Shown: piece after piece, positions 38,991 to 49,297 of the stretch
Layout: every line of letters starts with the position of its first letter
Numbering within the stretch: the stretch's first letter is position 1
Source: Gonium pectorale
Lineage: Eukaryota; Chlorophyta; Chlorophyceae; Chlamydomonadales; Volvocaceae
DNA length: 64,000 nt
Direction of reading: 5' to 3'
Assembly: GCA_001584585.1 (NCBI GenBank)
Contig: LSYV01000019.1
Coordinates: forward strand, 694,809 to 758,808
The notes under the pieces: model-generated
Database searches by the model: none
What the model was told of the DNA's origin: nothing
Seen by the model: only the letters and a program-made list of their open reading frames with translations
Translations under genes and position numbers: made by a program

Positions 38991-41900
38991 CTAAATTGCA
39001 TAAACCCCGCCGTGGCTTGCCTTGCCCGAGGCTGCCGCCTTGTACGCCTCTGTCTCCTGCTCGCGCTCCGCCGCCTTCTGTGCGATGAGCTTCTTCTTGG
39101 CGTCCTGCAGCCACTTGCTCGCCTCGTCGTTCACGTCGCCCTTGCCGATCAGCTTCTGCGAGGTGAACATGGGCGGGGGCGGGACGGCGGGACGTGGCGG
39201 GGGTTACACATTGGCAGGGCGGGAGCACTCAAGCCATAAAGAAGGTGGCAGCCAGTGCGTAGGGCGCATCTTGCTGGAGCGCAAGCGAGACGCCATGGAA
39301 ACCCCAGGCCACTCCCACGCATGTCAGCGTTTAGCCCACAAGTCCCAAAGACGCCTTACAGTGCCCAGCTGCCGGAGCGTCGAACCGCCGGTCATCTGCG
39401 GACGTGCGGCCTGTTGCGCACCGCCTTGCGGACCGTTGCGGAAGTTCCAGCACAGCCATGTGCCCAAACACCGCCATAGCCCTATTAAAACCGACCGAGA
39501 ACCGTAATCTCAACCTGCCCGACCGCGCGCACCTTCTGCGACTCAGCCGCCTGCTGCGCGGCCTTGCGGATTGCCTCCAGGTCCACACCCGACGACTCGC
39601 CCTTGTAACCGGCGGCGCGGCCACGGGTCGCGGTGCGGGCTGTAAACAGCGAGAGAGAGCATAGGGTGTAACGCGTCAGGAACGGTGCGTAGGCGGATGG
39701 AAAGAGGCAGGGCAAGACACGGGATCCGCGCCATGTGAGGTAAGCCGCAGTTGTTCCGCTTTGTCGGAAGCCGTGTGGGCAGTACCGTGGGATGGCTGGT
39801 CGCATGCAACAACCGCAGCCCAACTCACCGCCCGTCGGCGCGTTGATGAGCGCCGGCATGAACTTGCCCGAGCGCTGCCCGGGGTCGGCCTCCGCGGCGG
39901 CCGGGGCCGGGGCCGGGGCCGGGGCCGGGGCCGGGGCGGGGGCAGCGGCCGGCTTGGCCGCCGGCGCCGGCGGGGCCGCCGCCGACGGCGTGCCCTTTAC
40001 TGGCGGCAGCGGGCCCGCGNNNNNNNNNNNNNNNNNNNNNNNNNNNNNNNNNNNNNNNNNNNNNNNNNNNNNNNNNNNNNNNNNNNNNNNNNNNNNNNNN
40101 NNNNNNNNNNNNNNNNNNNNNNNNNNNNNNNNNNNNNNNNNNNNNNNNNNNNNNNNNNNNNNNNNNNNNNNNNNNNNNNNNNNNNNNNNNNNNNNNNNNN
40201 NNNNNNNNNNNNNNNNNNNNNNNNNNNNNNNNNNNNNNNNNNNNNNNNNNNNNNNNNNNNNNNNNNNNNNNNNNNNNNNNNNNNNNNNNNNNNNNNNNNN
40301 NNNNNNNNNNNNNNNNNNNNNNNNNNNNNNNNNNNNNNNNNNNNNNNNNNNNNNNNNNNNNNNNNNNNNNNNNNNNNNNNNNNNNNNNNNNNNNNNNNNN
40401 NNNNNNNNNNNNNNNNNNNNNNNNNNNNNNNNNNNNNNNNNNNNNNNNNNNNNNNNNNNNNNNNNNNNNNNNNNNNNNNNNNNNNNNNNNNNNNNNNNNN
40501 NNNNNNNNNNNNNNNNNNNNNNNNNNNNNNNNNNNNNNNNNNNNNNNNNNNNNNNNNNNNNNNNNNNNNNNNNNNNNNNNNNNNNNNNNNNNNNNNNNNN
40601 NNNNNNNNNNNNNNNNNNNNNNNNNNNNNNNNNNNNNNNNNNNNNNNNNNNNNNNNNNNNNNNNNNNNNNNNNNNNNNNNNNNNNNNNNNNNNNNNNNNN
40701 NNNNNNNNNNNNNNNNNNNNNNNNNNNNNNNNNNNNNNNNNNNNNNNNNNNNNNNNNNNNNNNNTCTGCCCCTGCGCCGCCAACCGCTTCCGCTCCTCTT
40801 CAAGAGCCAGCGACAGCGCAATCGCCTGGCCGAGAGTGCGGACACGGAGGAGGGTTAAACGGGAGCATGAACTCAAGAGGATGTCGGTACGACTGCGGAC
40901 GGAAGAGCCGAGATGAGGGGGATGCAACGCGGGGAGCGCGGACACCGTGCTGCTGTAGCAGGTTTGCAGGCATCGCACCACCGCAGACGTGCTCTGCATC
41001 CAAACTCCCTGACCGATCACCACACCCTATTCAAACGGAAGCCCTCCCAGCCCAGCCCTCCCAGCCCCCCCCCGAATACGGCCTTCCCCGCCTCCCTACC
41101 AAGCCTAATCGAGGACCTATCCAACAACGTTCGCTGTTACTGCGCGCCTGCCCGTGTTTCATCCCCTTGGCTCCCTCCCGACCCAAACCCCAGCTGCCTC
41201 GTGCTCTTTCCCTGCCCAACATTCCACACGCCCTCCCCATGACGTATGAAGCACGACTTGCTCCCTCACTTCCTATTTCACGTCCCCGTTCCGCGCAGTC
41301 GTCGACACCCCCAGGCCCACCCACCTGGCCGCCCACTGGAAATCGCCATTGCGTCGCACTCCGCGTCACAATCGCAACAGCTTCATGCGAGCAGCCATGC
41401 TGCCCCATCCAAGTCGGATCACAGCCCTTTCCAAATCCACCTGCTTCTTCCTATCACCCTGTCATCCCGCCAGCCCCTGCCCCACCCAGGGCCACCCTGC
41501 CCACCTGCTCAATGTCCGCGAGCTCGCTGTCGTAGCGGTTTGCCTCCCGCAGCGACGCCGCGATGGCGGCAGGCAGCGCCGTGTCCTCATCCTCCAGCTG
41601 CAGCGCGCGCATTGCGGCGCGGAGCCGATCGCCCTCCTCCCACTCGGAGGCCAGCCGCTGCGACAGCTCCATGGCCTGTGAGCAGGGGAGGGTGGGCAGG
41701 GCGGGTCGCGCTTGGAAGCGGTTGCTAGACAGGAAAAAAAGGAATGAAGGGGCTGCTGGACCGCTGTATGCGTGTTGAACAACTCAGGGGAAGCATATCC
41801 ACTGTGCGCAATCCACCACAACGGCGGGTCACACCGTTGCGGGCCCCCTCCCAATCTTGTCGCCCGCTGCGGCCCGATCCGCCCAGTATGTCTACTCCAC

Positions 41901-43495
41901 GACGAGTCCCCTCCCCTCTACAACAACTCTGGCAGCTGCACCAACAGCGGCAGTGACGGCAGCAACAGAGGGGAGTTTGGAGCAGAAATTTGATAGAGAA
42001 CGGGCTGGCTCCCAGCAGCACTCTCCCCTCAGCTACGACGAGGCGAGCCGCACCTCACGCAGCACCTCCTCCTCCTCCGCCGTCATGCCGGTCTGCGAGC
42101 TCAGGCTGGGGCCATCTGCGTCCGCCGCGCCGGCATCGCGGCTCGCCTCCACCGCCTCCAGCACCTGCGGAAGCAGCGGGTCGATATGGACGCAACAGCT
42201 TAGGAATCACAAGCAGTCACGTCATGGACGCCTCGGCAGTTCGCCTGCCTTGATTGCTGGACCTCAGGTCGCTGACGCAACGCCGTCTGCCGCCCGGAGG
42301 CTCAGTTACAACCCGCAAACATCAGGTCCGTCAAAATCCAGCATACGTACATCACTACACTCGCGAGTACCGTCCCTTCATGCTGCAACACACATGTCGA
42401 TATGTGCGCCATGCAACACCCGCGCCGCGTCCTCCCGTATCGTTGCCGTCATGCCGCACTGCATCCATCCGTCCATCGCGGTAGCGCACGTCCTCTGCCG
42501 GTGCCTGATCCCCGCCTGCCTCCTGCCTCCTGGGCCCCGGCACCCCACCTGGTTGGTGAGGTCGATGTTGCGGCGGACCATCATGGCCTTGAACATGAGG
42601 AAGTCATCCACCGTGAGGATTGTCTGGACCACAAAGCTCGTCAGCTGGTCCGTCTCCTGGGCGGACGCCACGATCTGGGGAGTACGGGAGATGGGGAGTT
42701 GAAGGGGCAAGGGCATGATTGACGACAAGCTGGGCGCCAGCAGCGTTCGTCCCGTAGTGGGAGGTAGTGGGTTGGAAGGCATGGGGAATGTAGACGTTAC
42801 AGAGTTGAACGGGAGGGAGGGAACGTGGAGCAAAAAAGAAGAAGGCGGGATGGACAGTTCCGCCTTTGGTGCAGAGGGCAAAAGGGACCGTCCCGTTCTC
42901 CCATAGCTTCGCTGCGCCGGACTCGCCCGTTACCTTGGAAGAGAACACACAGCCGATTATCAACCAACTGAACCCCACGGACGCAAGGCCTTCAGCGCAA
43001 GGGAGAACCTTACCTCATAGAACTGCTCCGGCCCCACACCCAGCTCTGACAGGAACTCCGTAAGCAGCTGGTCGACCAGCTCCTTAAACTCATTGTGGTA
43101 CTGGGGGGACGTAAAAATGAAGGGGGGAATAAGGAGGGACGGCGGGCGCGGGTTCGTGTAGAACGTCAGACGGTCCGACAGATGAAGATGCAGGGTGCGG
43201 TGAGGCCCCTCTCCCCTCGCGAAGTTTGTGTAAATTAGTAGCCTACGGAGCTCCAAGACATTCCTGAAGCTCGTCCCTGCTTACAATCGTGTACTCCAAT
43301 TTGTTCTCCTCCTCCGGGGTGAAGATGAGGCACTTCTCGTCGATGAATCCCATCAAGGGATTGATGTACAATGGCCCCTGCATATAAGCATAGAGAAACA
43401 AGCCGATCAGGCTAACATGGCAGGGGAATCCTCCCTCCAAAACGCACCTTCAAGAACTCCACAACGGCCTCCGAGAGCCATGCCGCGTCAGCCAT
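38991..43495 (-). CDS. CFAP36: Cilia- and flagella-associated protein 36 (BART domain)
   Basis: Exons: 43495-43448, 43377-43285, 43100-43014, 42674-42549, 42164-42054, 41675-41505, 40825 into the gap, gap to 39829, 39639-39533 and 39155-38991, all phase-consistent. Residues 1-118 form the BART-like domain: FLKGPLYINPLMGFIDEKC, FTPEEENKLEYT, then FKELVDQLLTEFL and TILTVDDFLMFKAMMVRRN, matching CFAP36/CCDC104 closely. CFAP36 is an axonemal protein whose BART domain binds ARL3-type GTPases. The C-terminal KLIAQKAAEREQET helix also fits the family. Between them lie three helices with ubiquitin-interacting-motif character: EEEEVLREAMELSQRL (~148), DTALPAAIAASLREAN (~186) and DIEQAIALSLALEEERK (~209). 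An assembly gap (40020-40764) removes part of the middle, so total length is unknown. Alanine-proline repeats follow the gap. Confidence 0.9.
39900..39941. repeat. GGGGCC hexanucleotide repeat coding for Pro-Ala
   Basis: About six to seven tandem GGGGCC units on the + strand encode a Pro-Ala repeat in CFAP36 on the - strand. Such runs form G-quadruplexes and impede polymerases. It lies about 80 bases from the assembly gap. Confidence 0.92.
40020..40764. other. Assembly gap (745 N)
   Basis: Unresolved bases within the CFAP36 gene. Frames drawn across it are meaningless. The flanks are both coding on the minus strand (GQ... on one side, AGPLPPVKG on the other), so the gap holds exon sequence and perhaps an intron. 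Confidence 0.99.
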
Positions 43496-44969
43496 CGTTG
43501 CCGATCTGAGACGTGATTGATCGATGCTTATCGGAGTGTGTGGATGGCAACAGGAAGTCGACTGTGTACCTTGGGGTGTTGTTCCACTATCGGAACAGCT
43601 TCGTCGACCTTTAGCCTCACGCCCTGCAGCGCCTTGCTACTGGGCCAACCTGGTTGCCGGGGCAATGATCAGCCAAAGAGGCTTCCAGGCCCGTACGCGT
43701 ACTGCAAACCGACACGCACGCCACAGCCACCAAACTTTCTCTGGCCCCCAGTGCACATGAGTTGACAAGAGTGTTCTTCTATGCCAGTCCAGGCCCGGCT
43801 GGCACGTGGATGTGGCGTCACACTCTCGAAGAGCCAGCTGCTCCTCGGTTTCGGTGGTTCTCATCACTAAAGGGCTATCTGTCCCCCCGTCTGCGCCCTT
43901 TCTCGCCTCTCCGCCTGTACCAGTTCCACAGAGAAAATACCTGCACCACCCCTCCTCCTCTGCCGTCGGGAAAGGTGCGCCACCAACCTAAACCTGACCG
44001 AAACCCGACTTGTGCACAGTGGCACCATCCACCTCGCGCCGCAGCCGACACGTGCGTCACAGGCTCGTCAGGTTCAACACGATCACGACTGCCAAATTGT
44101 CTAAGCACTGCTGCACTCCCATGTTCCACGGGTAACCTAGGCAGGCTTAGGCCGTGCAGGCCACACATGGCCACCCCACATAGGCTTTAACACGGCATGC
44201 TGCAGTTTGGCACGTAAATCAGCTGTCTCCTACACAGCGCCTGCACTTCTTCATCCTCGCAACCTCGCCCCCTCGACCCGATGCCAGTATGAGCCAAGTA
44301 TGCGCCAAGTACACGAATGACCCACGATAGCAACCCTTCGTACTCGGCCCAGGAACGGACTACACTCCGTTTCCAAACAGCTCTTATCTGTCATACTGTT
44401 CGATGCAGGTCAGCGTACAGTGCACCGACAAAACTGTCCGACACATCATGCCACAGCGGGCCGCCAAACGGATGAGGTGTCTCGCCATGCAGCGCTTCCT
44501 CAGAGGCCGTCGCTTGGCCCGGTGCCGCGGACTCCACCTCCCACGGCAGCAGCTGCAGCGGCGGTGTCAATTCCATGGAAGTGCTGCGGGCGGTCGGGCG
44601 GCCGCGGCATCATCGTCAGTCGGCATGGCACGGCAAGTCGGCCACGCAGCGGTGTAATGAGAACATGCTGCTAGGCAACCGCAGCCGGCCGGCCGTACTC
44701 TTCCCAGCCCAGATTCCCACGGCAACAGTCCAGGCGACCCGCCCTTCCCGAAGCCAGCCAGCTGTCGGCCCCAAATCCGACGCGGCGAGACGCACATGCG
44801 GAGTTCGCGGCTGCCTGGGCCCTCAGGACGGCAAGGCCACTCCGCTGCAAAGGGAGCCTACGGCAGCCGTCGCCATGTGCCCATCCCTGCCGACCCAAAG
44901 GCCCCCGCCTCAGCGCCGCATGCGGTCGTGTGCCGCGCTGCCAGCCAGGAGGCCATGCGCCGCGCTGCA
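43496..44969. other. Intergenic stretch between CFAP36 and NSE3, no gene seen
   Basis: Both flanking genes are on the - strand, so this should hold the NSE3 3' UTR and the CFAP36 promoter. No TATA-like box or exon with family similarity was recognised. The NSE3 stop codon itself lies inside a TGTAA, but that is too early to be the working poly(A) signal. Confidence 0.45.
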
Positions 44970-47900
44970 TTACACCTCGTCGGCCTCGGCCTTCTGCTTC
45001 ACCTATTCGCCCCTCCCGTCCCTCCCCCTCTCAAGCTGGTCGCCAAACCCCCTCCGCCTGCTCACCTTGTCCAGCAGCTTGGTGAGCCCCGCGGTGGTGA
45101 CCTCGGAGTGCGACACCTCGCCCCACACCAGCTCTGTGATGGGGCGCCCGTCGGCTGGGCGGGTTGTAGATGGGGCGGGGAGCGGGGGTACAGCATCAAA
45201 CGAGCAAAGGCCTTCTGAAACCTGAATAAGAGAGGGGCGTGCGATGCGGAACGGGCGAGGCTATGCTGGAGGTGTCGCCTCGCTGCGCGTCCTTGCCAGT
45301 CCAGCCCCTAGAACTGCGTCTGTGCTACAGTCTCCGCCGCTCCTTCGCAAGGGCCTACGCTCCCATGCCAGCCGCGCCCCTCTCCACACCCAGCCGCCCC
45401 ACCCCCACCCCCACGGAGGCGGCCGAAATCCAACGGCAACAAGAATTCTGCCCTGCCGCTCCGCGGCACGGCCCCCGTCCCTCTCCATGTCCCCCATCCG
45501 CAGTAACGTCCGCAGGCTGCCTAGCAGCACGCCTGCCGCTCCTCCACCCATGCTTTGGCCCCAGGCCCCAGCCCGGGCCTTCCAGCCCCGGCTCGTCCGC
45601 ACCTGCCGCCCGCTGGCCGCCCAGCGGCACGACCCGCCGCTGCTCCGCCCAGCGCTTGAGGTGGTCATCCAGGGCGCCCAGCTCCTGGTGTGAGCCGTCC
45701 TCGCCCCAGCCCACCTGCACCAGCATGCGCCGGAGCACGTCTGCGAGGGGGGCGGAACAACGGGTGCAAAGCGCCCACGCGCCTGTGTCACTGTCGCATT
45801 CCTTAGGGTCACAGTCTACCTCGGGTGTTGCGGTCATAACCAGTTCTCTCCTCGCGGGGGAGCCTATCTGGGCGCGCATGCTTGCCGCAGCACGCTTACA
45901 ACGAAAGGGCCCGATGTGGTTCATTCAGACCAGGAGGTGCGCAGTCAGGCATGCATTCGCCGGGGCTTGTTGCCATCGATTTGCGCAATCATGGATGCCC
46001 GCCGGATACATGAATCAAACAGCGGCGACAACTGCCGCATGGGCTCCTTCGCGGAGGCGTGCTTCACCCTCCACCTCACTGTCCTAGATGGCCTTCAATC
46101 CGCCCGACCCCGAACCCGCCTCGCGCAACCCGCCCCGCCGAATCCCTGACCGTCCTCCATCTTGCCGCCGTTGACGTGTATGAGCGACAGCACCAGCATG
46201 AGCAGCCCCGCCTCGTTGGCGTCCTCCTCCGCCCCGGCGAACTCGTTCCGCAGCACGGTCGGCAGGGCGTTGCGCAGCATGTACCACTGCGTGCCCTCGG
46301 CGCCGGCGTCAGCAGCTCCCGCCGTCGCCACTGGCACGGCGGCAGAGCCTGACGGCCCCGCGTCCGCCGCCGCCGCCGTCGTCGTCGCCGCCGTCGCCGG
46401 GTCGACACCGGCCCGCACGCGGCGGATCTCCTGCAGCCCCGATGACACTCAGGTTGGAAAGCCCACCATCCCAATGCCCCGAAATGAGTTTCAACAGCGG
46501 GGGATTGCGGCAACCCCCTCCAAATGCGCAGCGCGAACACCCAAAGACCCTACGTGGCACACTGCCATGACAGGGCGCTGACCTGGAGGTCCATCCCCAG
46601 CGCCGTGATGGCCTTGTAGCGCGCCCAGGGGAACCACACGCCGCCCAGCCTGCGTCGGGCACGCAGCAGGACGGGTATGGGAGCTTTGCGGACCCGACGA
46701 ACGCCGACGATGACGCGCAGCACGCAGCACGCAGCAAACATGCAGCAGCTGCTCCACTGGGGTACCGGCGGGAGTAATGGTGCCTCGTGTAATTTGCCAG
46801 CCACGAGGGGCAAGGACGGGCCCGATGACCCCCCAAGCCTTTGCCTGATCTGTGGCACCGCTGGGGAGGGCGCCAGGCAACGAAACAACCAACGACCCCA
46901 GATAGAAGGCAACGAACCGATATGCACTCCTACACCGCATGCTCACTTCTTGATGTTTGCTGCGCTGACCGTGGACTTTTTGATTGCCTCTGTCAGCTTG
47001 GCACGCGCCACGGGCACGCCGGGCTTGGCGCGGGCGGAGAAGAGCAGCGGCCGCAGCACGGCCCGAGCGAGCTCGTCCTGGTCCTGGAGGGGGGGCAGAG
47101 GCAGGAGCGCAGCACTCAGTCGAATGCACGGGTGTCGGGTAGGACGACCACGCCCAGGCGATGAGGAGCAGGACGACTACAAAGCGCACGCGCTAGATTG
47201 CCGCGTGCGCTGCCGGGCAGACTGCGCGACGCGGCGCGACGTGCTTGGCGAGCCGGAGGCCACACCCGCGTCGTGTGCTGCAACCCCTGCTCAGCTGTAG
47301 CCACGGCAGACAGCCGAGCGCAGCGTACAGCAACGCTGCATGGAGGGCTTCAAGCTGACAGACGCATACCAGTTTGTGAGCGCGTTGGGCATCATCGCCA
47401 CATGCCCCGCCTGCAACAGGTCCCGCCGTTGCCGCGGCAGCAATCGGTCCTTGTGGCTGCCCAATGACGCCCCTAGGTGACAGCTCGGCAGCCCCATTGC
47501 CGGGTTGGGCCCGGTCCCCAGCGGAACTGAAGTGCTCGACCCACCGCCTGCGACAGGTGGTGCCACACGTCGCACTTCTCCTCGGCGGCCCGCCACTCGT
47601 CCGTGTAGCGCTTGACCTGCGAGGGGGGCCTACCGCCGTCAACGGCCACAGACGACCGCCATCCAGTGGCAACGGCTAGCGGGGCCAGGAGAGGAAAATG
47701 ATACCTGCCTGACGATACTCATTCCTCTGTAGCGCTGCCAGCGCGTGGCAGCTAGGTTGCAATGCGGTATGCGGCACAACAGCGCCTGGGTGTCACTCAC
47801 CAATCGCCGCATGTCCGCAAGCTCCTTGGCGTCAATCTCCAGAGGTCCCAAGGGCGGCACATATGACTGGCGCTGTGACCGCCTGCCTGCCCCCGCGCCG

Positions 47901-49153
47901 CTGCCACCAGGCTCCGCTGGATCGTCGTCGGCAGCGGGATCACCGGTGGCATCGCCACCGTCACCGTCGCTGTCGTAATCCGCTCCCGCTGCCGCCTGGC
48001 TGGCGCGGCCCCGGCCTCGGCCGCGCCCGGAGCCGGCGGGGCGCCCCCTTCCGCGGCCCCTGCCGGCACCTCGCCCGCCCTGTGGCGCATGCGGTTGACC
48101 ACAGCGCGTTCCAAATTAAGGCCCCAGGTATCCACACAACAGCGCTTCGCGCGTGGCCGTTCGTTTGCGCACGCTCCAGGTTCGGGTATAAGCGGAAGCC
48201 CAGCCCCATGGCACACGTGCCAAGAACCGCTCAATACAGTAACGTCCCTCGAACTGGGCACAGCACGAACTATGAGGACAAATCCTTTGTAAACTGCACG
48301 ACAGCGCCTCGCGCTGGGAGCCCCTCGCCTCCTCTCTCCCTTGCCGCGCTCGGCGTACCTCAGCGGCGGCCGCATCAGCCGCAGCGACGCCGTCGCTGTC
48401 GTCCGAGCTCAGTATGATTACGTCGCTGTCGCCATCCGGCGCTGCGGTGGCGGCGGCCTGGGACGCCCCGCGGCCTCGCCCCCTCCCGCGGCCGCGCCCC
48501 CGCACTGGGGCGCCCGCCGCTCCACGCCCCTGCCCTCTCCCGCCACTGGACTGTCGCCGCAGCTTGCCCCTGCCGGCGCCGTCGTCATCTGGGTCGCTGC
48601 CGTCGCTGCCGCTGCCGTCGTCGCTGTCACCCCCACCATCGATTGACGCGTCGTCATCCTCATCGTCGCTCCGCGGCTCGCGCTTCACCTGGGCGGCGGC
48701 CCGGCGAGGCCGCTTGGGGGCGCGGGCCGGTGGCACGACGCCGCTGGGTCCGGCGCCGGCGCCGCTGCGGCCCCGCTCCGCCATGAACTCATCATCCCCG
48801 TCTCCATCAAGCTGTTGGTAGCATAAGACAATAGGCACGAGGTAGGGCAAGGGCGGAAGGCGGAAGGCAGAAGAAGGAACAAGGAATGAAAGAAGCTCTG
48901 GGAGGAACCGGCCGTGAGCAGTCGCACGACTCTGCCAAGGAGGACTTGGCGTGAGAGGTGCCCCGGGTCCGGCAGGGGGATTGGGTGCTGCCGTTGCCTG
49001 CGGCCCAGTACCAATCCTCGAATGCCTCCTAGATGGCCCCATCGGGGTCGGCGGTGCAGCCCTTACCTCCTGATAGGCGTCCTGGTATGCCGAGTTCTCA
49101 TCCGCGTACTGACGCCGCCCGGCGCCTTCGCGCCTCGGTCGCTGGCTCATCAC
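44970..49153 (-). CDS. NSE3: NSE3/MAGE-domain subunit of the SMC5/6 complex
   Basis: Exons: 49153-49067, 48811-48359, 48079-47801, 47616-47545, 47083-46947, 46649-46583, 46430-46151, 45740-45603, 45154-45066 and 45002-44970; phases agree, 544 residues. The MAGE homology domain spans about 298-534: ELARAVLRPLLFSARAKPGV, then FPWARYKAITALGMDLQEI, WYMLRNALP, AGLLMLVLSLIHVNGGKM, DVLRRMLVQVGWGED, and WGEVSHSEVTTAGLTKLL. This is the tandem winged-helix order of MAGE/NSE3, which binds the NSE1 RING subunit, NSE4 and DNA in the SMC5/6 repair complex. The N-terminal 270 residues are disordered, acidic and RG-rich, much longer than in plant NSE3, with a SUMO-interacting-like motif DSDVIILSSDDSDG near residue 157. 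RG-rich blocks in exons 2 and 3 look duplicated. An Ala/Gly insert interrupts the first winged helix. Nuclear location is inferred. Confidence 0.8.
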
Positions 49154-49262
49154 TAGACGTGTGACCCCCTGGCCCGGGAATGAAGGCGCGTGTGAGGGAA
49201 CTTGATAGACGGAGTCGGACGTTCTTTAAACTGCCTCGCAGGCCCCCAGTGGCTCGTTTCCT

Positions 49263-49272
49263 CCTTTTATAG
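49263..49272 (-). promoter_or_regulatory. TATA box, NSE3 promoter
   Basis: On the - strand the sequence reads CTATAAAAGG, a near-perfect TATA element, about 110 bases upstream of the NSE3 start codon at 49153. It lies between NSE3 and the divergent gene on the + strand, whose first in-frame ATG is at 49298. Confidence 0.6.
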
Positions 49273-49297
49273 CAATACATGAGCCAATCTCCCTTGC

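Noticed and set aside
39485..41023. 512-codon minus-strand frame running through the N block
   Set aside because: The frame is open only because N bases contain no stops. The real CFAP36 exons at each side are in phase with splice sites, not with the gap.
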